Assembly: GCA_947468275.1 (NCBI GenBank)
Contig: CANIKO010000010.1
Coordinates: forward strand, 77,114 to 141,113
Direction: 5' to 3'
Origin: Bacteroidota bacterium
GTDB taxonomy: Bacteria > Bacteroidota > Bacteroidia > NS11-12g > UBA9320
DNA: 64,000 nucleotides
The number at the start of each line of letters is the position of its first letter. The stretch's first letter is position 1. The position numbers and the translations under genes are program-made. Under the pieces are notes generated by a model. It did not search any database. It was not told the DNA's origin and was given only the letters and a program-made list of their open reading frames with translations. This document shows positions 11,101 through 17,976 of the stretch, piece by piece.

Positions 11101-12711
11101 AATTGGAATAATGGTTTAGGAACAGGACTGCCTAAATCCATTAATTTAACAACTAATACTTGGATAAAAGTAACTTTAACTGATGGCTGTACTTCTTTGC
11201 CATCCAAAGATTCGGTTTATATAAAAGTTAGGCCAAAGCTTACCGTTTTATTAAATAAGGATACCATTATTTGTAAAGGAACCAGCGTATTATTAAAAGC
11301 AACAACCAGTGGCGGAGATATTAGTAAATATAACTATTCGTGGACTCAAGGCTTGCCGGCCACCAAAACTAATACCGTTAATCCCGCGGTTAAAACCAAG
11401 TATATTTTAACACTTACTGATAATTGCTCAACTAAAGCGTTGGATTCAATTACGGTGGATATTTTGCAAAGCTTAAAAATAGCAGGACTAATAGATACAA
11501 CTATTTGTTATGGCGGAACTGCTTCATTCAAACCAATTATCACTGGAGGCAAGCCATTGTTATACCAATATCTTTGGGATAACGGATTGAATGGAAACAA
11601 AAATCAAACGGTTTCTCCTATAACTACAACAATTTATAGATTGCTTTTAAAAGATAATTGTACAATTTTTAATGATTCAATTACTGTTAAAGTAACGGTA
11701 AAAGCAGCACTTGTGTTGGGAACTAATTTGGCAAAAACCGTAATGTGTGTTGGAGATTCCTCTCGATTATTAATTAATTTTTCAGGAGGTGTTCCTGCAC
11801 AATACAAGTGGTTTATTAATGGGGTTCAGGAGACTAATTCTTCCTTGTTTTTAAAACCTATAATTACCACTGCATACAAAATAAATTTTAAAGATTATTG
11901 TTCCAATGAAGACAGCGCATTATTAAACATTGTTGTAAATCCGCTGCCAGTGGTTGATTTTACAGCTGATAAACTAGCAATTTGCAGATTCAACGAAGTT
12001 CAGTTTGCCAACATCACAACCGGAGCTTTAGGTTACTTATGGAAATTTAGCCTTAGCGATCAAAGCACATCAATTTCGCCTAAATATAGTTATAAAAAAG
12101 CCGGGCTATTTGATGTGACCCTTATAGCAACATCGCCCAATGGATGTGTAAATTCACTAACAAAAGTGGGATATATTAAGGTTGTTGAATTGCCCATAAG
12201 TGATTTTACTTTTACACCGGATGAGCCAACCTTACCTATACCTGAAGTGACTTTTGCTAATCTTTCCAGCAACTACATCACTTTTGAATGGGATTTTGGC
12301 GATTTAATTAAGGAAACTATTGATGCTAATCCCAAACATACCTTTCCCGATAAAGGAGATTTTAAAGTAAAGTTAATTACTTTTAATTCTTTAGGGTGCA
12401 GTGATACCATCATTAAAAATATAACGGTAAGTGATGTCTATTATTTATGGGTACCCAATGCTTTTTCTCCTAATAATGATGGATTTAATGATTCATTAAC
12501 TATTGTTTCAAAAGGTGTGGCCACTTCTGAACTGGCCATCTATAACCGTTGGGGCGAAAAGATTTTCGAATCTGACCTTAATTCAAGAGCATTTGATGGA
12601 AAGGATAAGGATGGAAAAACACTACAAAGAGGAAGCTATGCTTTGGAAATTAAAGTCCGTGATTTTACTGGTAGATTTCACATTGTAAGGAAGGTAATCG
12701 AGATTTTATAA
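8173..12711 (+). CDS. M4 (thermolysin-family) metallopeptidase with CUB/PKD-like repeats and a gliding-motility-associated (T9SS type B-like) C-terminal domain; start probably ATG 8191
   Basis: CGHEITHAVT and GALNESFSDIFG zinc-peptidase motifs; CUB-like segment; repeated TTICxGxS...GG..Y.Y.W.. modules; C-term YLWVPNAFSPNNDGFNDSLTI...IYNRWGEKIFE...WDGK-type CTD. Confidence 0.92.
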   Translation: MRNISNMNLFSASIKLLIFVLLFLIAFNPTKAQIYQGAEANSKLKGAEIVRLNGIKGKIKYALLSDRLFITKEQTIPYLIKVFGLKSAYKFKLIKNDHDIIGFEHLRYQITYNDIPVLGGIIIAHFKNQKLHSFNGEIFEVQTESSQNFLSENECLSKTLESVGAKIYNWQLPDEEVLIKVIKDNKNATWYPKGELIYCPKNLDFEQGPFALTYKFTIYANLPLSAENIYISPINGEIIARENLLHNVDVPGVAVTKYSGTRNIKTDSISKYKFRLIENSKGGGIYTLNLKKGTNYAAAVDFLDSNNYWNNINTDKDEIATDAHWGAEVTYDYYYNVHNRKSYDNKNAKIYSYVHYSTNYDNAFWDGIRMTYGDGNSFKPLTALDVCGHEITHAVTSNTANLTYSYESGALNESFSDIFGNTIERFGRPTQYNWKIGEDITTGATGLRDMKDPKSKGNPRCYKSTYWYTGTGDNGGVHNNSGVQNWWYYLITEGGAGTNDVANTFKVDSLGIKKAELITYRNLSVYLTTSSNYADARFYSIRAAVDLYGNCGKEVIAVTNAWYACNVGPKYDSGYVKANFTADTVICNTSKKVNFNNLSTNAVSVKWYFGDGSTSTTLSPGYNYSSYGIYNVKLIAKSCFLNKSDSITKMAFVKVDSTFDICNSVLMPQSGTDSTSKCQTFVYDDGGEGPYKTLNKTILKINVPGADSIVLKFLDFDYENKFDSLYIYKGAYPGGTLLGGFTGSTLPFAGKKFKVVGSLITLRHFADPLETGRGFKMFYTAFKQPVDLKVFKDTTICIGNTMLLHAEGTGGYFKDYAFLWKTISSNDSIKVSPIVPTVYKAYLTDVCTKSVDSAQIFVNVRKPLSVSLNKDTTICVGQSVIFNTSSSGGQNTTYQYLWNNGLGNNSSHIVSPSVTTQYRVILSDGCTLLNDTAFINVTVRNPLKVSLKTNDTLICYNRSVSLNATGSGGQSSNYVYNWNNGLGTGLPKSINLTTNTWIKVTLTDGCTSLPSKDSVYIKVRPKLTVLLNKDTIICKGTSVLLKATTSGGDISKYNYSWTQGLPATKTNTVNPAVKTKYILTLTDNCSTKALDSITVDILQSLKIAGLIDTTICYGGTASFKPIITGGKPLLYQYLWDNGLNGNKNQTVSPITTTIYRLLLKDNCTIFNDSITVKVTVKAALVLGTNLAKTVMCVGDSSRLLINFSGGVPAQYKWFINGVQETNSSLFLKPIITTAYKINFKDYCSNEDSALLNIVVNPLPVVDFTADKLAICRFNEVQFANITTGALGYLWKFSLSDQSTSISPKYSYKKAGLFDVTLIATSPNGCVNSLTKVGYIKVVELPISDFTFTPDEPTLPIPEVTFANLSSNYITFEWDFGDLIKETIDANPKHTFPDKGDFKVKLITFNSLGCSDTIIKNITVSDVYYLWVPNAFSPNNDGFNDSLTIVSKGVATSELAIYNRWGEKIFESDLNSRAFDGKDKDGKTLQRGSYALEIKVRDFTGRFHIVRKVIEIL

Positions 12712-12880
12712 ATTGTTATGTATATTGAATTTCTGTTGATCTATTCCTTTGGAGTCATTGCCTTGGGATTGAGAACATTATTCTAAAAAATAAAAACCTT
12801 AAAATAGTCTGGTATCTTTTTCAAACTTGCCAAAAGTTGTTTCATAATTTATTTAATATTGTATCCCTCATTTAAAGCCA

Positions 12881-13663
12881 ATGCAACCTATAAAAACTGT
12901 AGCCGAATATATGGCCGAAGGCCGAAGCCCCGAGATATTATTCTGGGTGGGCTGTGCCGGAAGTTTTGACGAACGTGCCCAAAAAATAACCAAAGCATTT
13001 GCCAAAATTTTACAACATTGCTCTATTGATTTTGCCATACTTGGCCCGGAGGAAAGTTGCACCGGCGACCCTGCAAAACGTGCCGGAAACGAATTTCTTT
13101 TCCAGATGCAGGCTTCCAATAATATTGCCGTGCTTAATACTTATGAGATAAAAAAAATAGTAACGGCTTGCCCGCATTGTTTTAATACCATAAAAAATGA
13201 ATACCCCCAATTGGGAGGAAATTATGAGGTAGTTCATCATACTCAATTAATTCAGGAATTGATTGACATTGGTAAGTTGAAATTTGAAGGAGGGGCTTTT
13301 AAAGGCAAAAAAATCACCTATCATGATTCCTGCTATTTAGGTAGGGCTAACGATGAATACATAGCTCCTCGAAGGATTTTAGAAGCTTTGGATACGGAAT
13401 TGGTAGAAATGAAACGCTGCAAGCAAAATGGTTTGTGCTGCGGTGCTGGTGGTGCCCAGATGTTTAAAGAAGCTGAACACGGAACCAAGGAAATAAACAT
13501 TGAACGAAGTGAAGAAGCCTTGGAAACAGGAGCTGGAATTATAGCCTCCAATTGCCCATTTTGTATGACTATGTTGCAAGATGGAGTGAAACACGCCAAT
13601 CGTGAAGATAATGTGCAAGTTCTTGATATTGCTGAGTTGGTGGCACAAGCTCAAGATTTATAA
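12881..13663 (+). CDS. (Fe-S)-binding protein with two CCG domains
   Basis: LFWVGCAGSFDERAQKI, CPHCFNTIKNEYP, YHDSCYLGR, CCGAGGAQMF, SNCPFCMTML. Confidence 0.9.
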   Translation: MQPIKTVAEYMAEGRSPEILFWVGCAGSFDERAQKITKAFAKILQHCSIDFAILGPEESCTGDPAKRAGNEFLFQMQASNNIAVLNTYEIKKIVTACPHCFNTIKNEYPQLGGNYEVVHHTQLIQELIDIGKLKFEGGAFKGKKITYHDSCYLGRANDEYIAPRRILEALDTELVEMKRCKQNGLCCGAGGAQMFKEAEHGTKEINIERSEEALETGAGIIASNCPFCMTMLQDGVKHANREDNVQVLDIAELVAQAQDL

Positions 13664-13716
13664 TAACTTAAAATCCCAAATTCCCAAAGACAAATCTCAA
13701 ATTTCAAAGCCAAAAC

Positions 13717-14916
13717 ATGAAACCTGCAATTTTAAATAAAGGGTTAATTGGCGTTTTGCTTTGTTTCGTTGTTCTAAATATTTATAAAACCAAGAATCTT
13801 TACAGTCATCCTGATTATCCTTACGACGCCCGAAATGTATTTATTGCCGGTAGTCTTTGGTTAGAAGGAAAAAACCCTTACAACGACAGTTTATTAAAGG
13901 CTGAGTGGCAAAACATTGCCGCTCAAAATAATTTAAATACCACCAAACCCCCAGGGTTTAAGGATTGTGGAATGATTTATCCGTTTTGGTCTATACCAAT
14001 TTTAGTCCCTTATTACCTTTTTTCATGGTCGGTGGCCAAACAAATAATTTGGATTTTAAGTTGGCTTTTTATTCTTATCATTGCTTGGTTTGCCTCCAAA
14101 TCATTTGGTATAAAAGCTTTAAATTTTTGGTTGTGGCTGGTCATTCTTATAGCTTTTAAATCATCTTTAGTAGCTGTGGCTTTAGGACAGCCTTTATTGA
14201 TGAGCCTGGCAGCTATTATGGCTTCGTGGTATTTTTATACTAAAAATAAAGAGGCTCTTTCAGGAATATTACTTGGAATAGCTATGCTAAAAGTAACGCT
14301 TTGTATTCCTTTTGTAATTCTATTTTTGGCTAACAAAAAATGGAAACTTATCTTTTTTTTAAGCATTTTCCCAATAGTAGCGGCCTTAAGTTTTTATATG
14401 GTTTCAGGCAATTTAAATATTCCTGAAATGTTTGAAAATATGGCTACGCAAATGCAAATCAACTATGCTGGTCCAACACTTACAGCCATAAATACAAACC
14501 TTACCGAATTGGGTATTTTATTTAATTATTTCAATGGAACAGATTACAAATTTATTTCAATGTTGAATCTTTTTACGCTGTTGTTTGGCATCATAATTTT
14601 GGTAGGATTTTATTTGAAAGGTTTTTTAAAAGAGTATTCTTTTTTAGGTTTACTAATTCTTTGGAACTTCTTATTCAGTTATCACCTTATTTATGACTGC
14701 TTGCTGCTTGTTTTTTTGGTTCCATTGGTTAAAACCAACGGCCATGAAAAGTGGATTTGGCTTGTATTGTTTGCCCCATTGTTTTTACCAATCAATGGAA
14801 TATTTAAAAACACAGATTGGGTGCAATTTCACCTTCCTATTACATTATTAGCTTTATTTTTGTACTTAGTTTATGAAATGACCAAAAATGAAATATCAAA
14901 TCAAGAGCAAAATTAA
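13717..14916 (+). CDS. Polytopic membrane protein, likely glycosyltransferase family 87-like (DUF2029)
   Basis: Many TM segments, N-terminal DYPYDARNVFIAGSLWLEGKNPYND and GQPLLMSLAAIMASWYFYTKNKEALSGILLGIAMLKVT pattern. Confidence 0.7.
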   Translation: MKPAILNKGLIGVLLCFVVLNIYKTKNLYSHPDYPYDARNVFIAGSLWLEGKNPYNDSLLKAEWQNIAAQNNLNTTKPPGFKDCGMIYPFWSIPILVPYYLFSWSVAKQIIWILSWLFILIIAWFASKSFGIKALNFWLWLVILIAFKSSLVAVALGQPLLMSLAAIMASWYFYTKNKEALSGILLGIAMLKVTLCIPFVILFLANKKWKLIFFLSIFPIVAALSFYMVSGNLNIPEMFENMATQMQINYAGPTLTAINTNLTELGILFNYFNGTDYKFISMLNLFTLLFGIIILVGFYLKGFLKEYSFLGLLILWNFLFSYHLIYDCLLLVFLVPLVKTNGHEKWIWLVLFAPLFLPINGIFKNTDWVQFHLPITLLALFLYLVYEMTKNEISNQEQN

Positions 14917-14965
14917 GGATGGTCATTCCATATGACCTTGATTTAAAAATGAACATAAATTACAT

Positions 14966-15472
14966 ATGACAGCTACCGAAACTACTAAAACCAACGTATT
15001 TGACGGATTTAATCCGGAATCAAAAATTTGGATTTATTCATCCAACCAATTGTTAAGTGATGCTGATACTGAGAATATCAACCAACAATTAGCAATTTTT
15101 ACTAAACAATGGTCTTCTCATAACAATGCACTTAAAGCAGCTGGTGCGGTCCTTTTTAATAGATTTATTGTTTTATCTGTAGATGATTCTATTGAAAATC
15201 CGGGAGGCTGCAGCATTGATAAATCCATTCATTTTATTCAGGATATAGAAACCCGCTATAAATTGAATCTTTTTGACAGACTTACTATTTATTATGTATC
15301 GGAAGATGAAATGAAATCGTTTCACTTTAGTGATTTGCAAAACAAAATTGCTTCGGAAGAAATATCTGACCACACCCTAATTATGGACACCACCATTACT
15401 CAACTGGGTGCTTTGCAATCAGAATTTGTAAAAGAAGCTGGCCAAAGCTGGTTGGCAAAGTTTATTAAATAG
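14966..15472 (+). CDS. Conserved hypothetical protein of Bacteroidetes
   Basis: Intact 168-aa ORF with WIYSSNQLLSDADTENINQQL, no Walker motifs. Confidence 0.7.
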   Translation: MTATETTKTNVFDGFNPESKIWIYSSNQLLSDADTENINQQLAIFTKQWSSHNNALKAAGAVLFNRFIVLSVDDSIENPGGCSIDKSIHFIQDIETRYKLNLFDRLTIYYVSEDEMKSFHFSDLQNKIASEEISDHTLIMDTTITQLGALQSEFVKEAGQSWLAKFIK

Positions 15473-15482
15473 AGATAATTTT

Positions 15483-16187
15483 TTAAACGGCTACCGACTC
15501 CTGAGCCATATTAATAATGCTTTCGAAAAGGATTCGTCCGTCATTATTAAATAGATTTTTATCGGCACAACGCTCTGGATGAGGCATCATTCCAAAAACA
15601 TTTTTACCGGCATTACACACACCGGCTATACTATTTAATGAGCCGTTATGGTTGGCATCTTCCACTACTTCACCATTTTCATTACAGTAGTAAAATAACA
15701 CCTGATTGTTATCCAAAATTTGTTTCATAGTAGCATCATCGGCATAATATCTGCCTTCGCCATGGGCAATAGGAATTTTTAAAACCGCTTCCTTTTTTAT
15801 GTGATGAGTTATAGGTAAATCGGTATTTGCAGGTTTTAAAAATACATTATTGCAAATAAATTTACGATTGGTGTTGCGCAATAAGGCTCCAGGCAATAAT
15901 CCTGCTTCGCAAAGAATTTGAAATCCATTGCAAATTCCCATTACAAATCCTCCATTGGCCGCAAATTCACTAATGGATTGCATAATCGGGCTGTAGCGTG
16001 CAATAGCACCGCTTCTTAAATAATCGCCATACGAAAATCCGCCGGGTAAAAATATAAAATCACAATTTTTCAGGTTGGTGTCTTTGTGCCAAAGTTCAAC
16101 AACTTCAGCACCTTTCAAACTTTGTAAAACACTTATTAAATCATGATCGCAATTGGATCCGGGAAATATTACAACTCCAAATTTCAT
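15483..16187 (-). CDS. purQ: Phosphoribosylformylglycinamidine synthase subunit PurQ
   Basis: MKFGVVIFPGSNCDHD, FLPGGFSYGDYLRSGAIARYSPIM, GICNGFQILCEAGLLPGALLRN, MMPHPERCAD. Confidence 0.97.
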   Translation of the reverse strand: MKFGVVIFPGSNCDHDLISVLQSLKGAEVVELWHKDTNLKNCDFIFLPGGFSYGDYLRSGAIARYSPIMQSISEFAANGGFVMGICNGFQILCEAGLLPGALLRNTNRKFICNNVFLKPANTDLPITHHIKKEAVLKIPIAHGEGRYYADDATMKQILDNNQVLFYYCNENGEVVEDANHNGSLNSIAGVCNAGKNVFGMMPHPERCADKNLFNNDGRILFESIINMAQESVAV

Positions 16188-16286
16188 GTGATAGTTTACT
16201 TCTATTTTTTAAATTTATTTTAAATGAAATGCTTTGCATTCGATTAGCACAAAGGTAATTTAATTTACGATTTTAGATTTACGATT

Positions 16287-16640
16287 TTAGATTTTTTGTT
16301 CATTTTCCAACTCTTTCCAATACTCAGCCGCTCGGCGTGTATGTGGAATTACAATGGTTCCACCCACAATATTGGCTACCGCAAAGGTTTCAAAAACCTC
16401 AGCTTTGGTAATACCGTTTTCATAACATTTGCCCAAATGGTATTTTATACAATCGTCACAGCGCAATACCATGCTAGCCACTAGGCCCAAAAGTTCTTTG
16501 GTTTTTACCGGTAAAGCCCCTTCGGCATAAGTATTGGTGTCTAAATTGAAAAGGCGTTTTAATACTAAATTATCACCGTCTATGATGGCTTCGTTGCCTT
16601 TGGTTCGGCTTTCGTTGAATTCTTTTACTTGGTTTTTCAT
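16287..16640 (-). CDS. Carboxymuconolactone decarboxylase / AhpD-like protein
   Basis: VASMVLRCDDCIKYHLGKCYENGITKAEVFETFAVANIVGG: CxxC with downstream His, AhpD-like. Confidence 0.85.
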   Translation of the reverse strand: MKNQVKEFNESRTKGNEAIIDGDNLVLKRLFNLDTNTYAEGALPVKTKELLGLVASMVLRCDDCIKYHLGKCYENGITKAEVFETFAVANIVGGTIVIPHTRRAAEYWKELENEQKI

Positions 16641-16661
16641 GATTTTAAATTTTTTGAAATT

Positions 16662-17939
16662 CTACTCCCCAAAATATTTAGCTTTATATTTTTTATCCAA
16701 TTGTTTTTGGCTGTTGTCTAAATTTATTGCCCGGCCATCAATCCAAGCCCTGGTAACTTTGGAGGTTTTCATATCTAAAATATCTCCTTCACTTATAATT
16801 AGCGTGGCACTTTTACCTACTTCCAAAGTTCCATAATTTTTACCAATCCCTAAAATTTCAGCTGTATTTTTTGTAACGGCCATCAGGGCTTGTTCGGGGG
16901 TTAGTCCAAAAGCTACTGCTGTTCCTACCTGAAAAGGCAAATTGCGCTGTTGCCATGCCCCAACATCGGCTATGCAATATAAAACGCCAGAATCGTGAAG
17001 AATTTTTGGAAGTTTATAGGGTAAATCCACATCATCTTCGGGTAATGATGGCAGATTGTGAGTTCGAATTAAAATTACTGCAATTTTATTGCCCCTCAAA
17101 AAACCTGTTATCAAATGGCTTTCATTTCCTCCAACTATTACAGGAGTAATACCATGGCGCTGCATAAACTGAACGGCACTTATCATTTCCCGTGCCCCAT
17201 CGGTATGGATATAAACTTTCTTTTTACCTGAAAAGACCTCTCTAAACGCTTCTAATTTTAAATTGAGCAACTCCGGTTTACTGCTGCAATAGGTTTTTGC
17301 ATTGCTAAAAATTTCATCCATTGCCTTTATTTCTTTATCTACCTGCAGTTTTTCAATATCTCCCGGCTCGGTCCACCAGCCTTTTTGAACATGCATTCTT
17401 GGCCAGTTCAGGTGCAAAGCATCATCTGTTTTTACTGCTGCATCCTCCCAATTCCAAGCATCCAATTGAACTATGGATGAGTTACCTGAAATACTTCCCC
17501 CTGATGGCGTTATTTGTGCCAGCAGAATTCCATTGCTTCTTATGGTTGGGGTAACTTTTGAATCGGCATTATAGGCAATTATGCTGCGGATATTGGCATT
17601 GTTTTCCCCCACTTCATTATAGTCGCGAGTAGAACGAACAGCATCTATCTCATTAAGACCAATGGTAGTATTAGGGGCTATTAATCCGGGATAAACATGC
17701 TTAGCCAAAACAATTACGTGGTCAGGAAAATCTTTGGTGGCATGACTTGTATCAATGGCTGTGATTATGCCTTTATCAAATCGGATGGAGACATTATTAT
17801 AAACATGTCCATTTCCTAGATGTAATGTTCCGGCCAAAATCCACACCTTTTCTGATTGAGCAGCCGAGGGTGATGGCACTTGTGCTTCGGTCATAGTTCC
17901 AAATAGAAATAAAATTCCTACAAATAGTATTCTTCTCAT
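16662..17939 (-). CDS. Amidohydrolase-family protein, secreted; HxH metal motif apparently lost
   Basis: MRRILFVGILFLFGTMTEAQ signal peptide; composite-domain features (KHVYPGLIAPNTTIG, TKNTAEILGIGKNYGTLEVGKSATLIISEGDILDM). Confidence 0.8.
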   Translation of the reverse strand: MRRILFVGILFLFGTMTEAQVPSPSAAQSEKVWILAGTLHLGNGHVYNNVSIRFDKGIITAIDTSHATKDFPDHVIVLAKHVYPGLIAPNTTIGLNEIDAVRSTRDYNEVGENNANIRSIIAYNADSKVTPTIRSNGILLAQITPSGGSISGNSSIVQLDAWNWEDAAVKTDDALHLNWPRMHVQKGWWTEPGDIEKLQVDKEIKAMDEIFSNAKTYCSSKPELLNLKLEAFREVFSGKKKVYIHTDGAREMISAVQFMQRHGITPVIVGGNESHLITGFLRGNKIAVILIRTHNLPSLPEDDVDLPYKLPKILHDSGVLYCIADVGAWQQRNLPFQVGTAVAFGLTPEQALMAVTKNTAEILGIGKNYGTLEVGKSATLIISEGDILDMKTSKVTRAWIDGRAINLDNSQKQLDKKYKAKYFGE

Positions 17940-17976
17940 TTTCAAATTTTCAAATTGACACATTTCCAAATTAAAA

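Noticed and set aside
13673-13710. AAATTCCCAAAG... repeat as a CRISPR-like array
   Set aside because: Units are short and degenerate with no spacers or cas genes nearby; better treated as a simple intergenic repeat.
14921-14937. GGTCAT...ATGACC hairpin after the glycosyltransferase-like gene
   Set aside because: Only 6-bp arms and no T-tract; too weak to call a terminator.
14966-15472. Annotation as an ABC-transporter ATPase
   Set aside because: No Walker A/B or signature motif in the 168-aa sequence; kept as conserved hypothetical.
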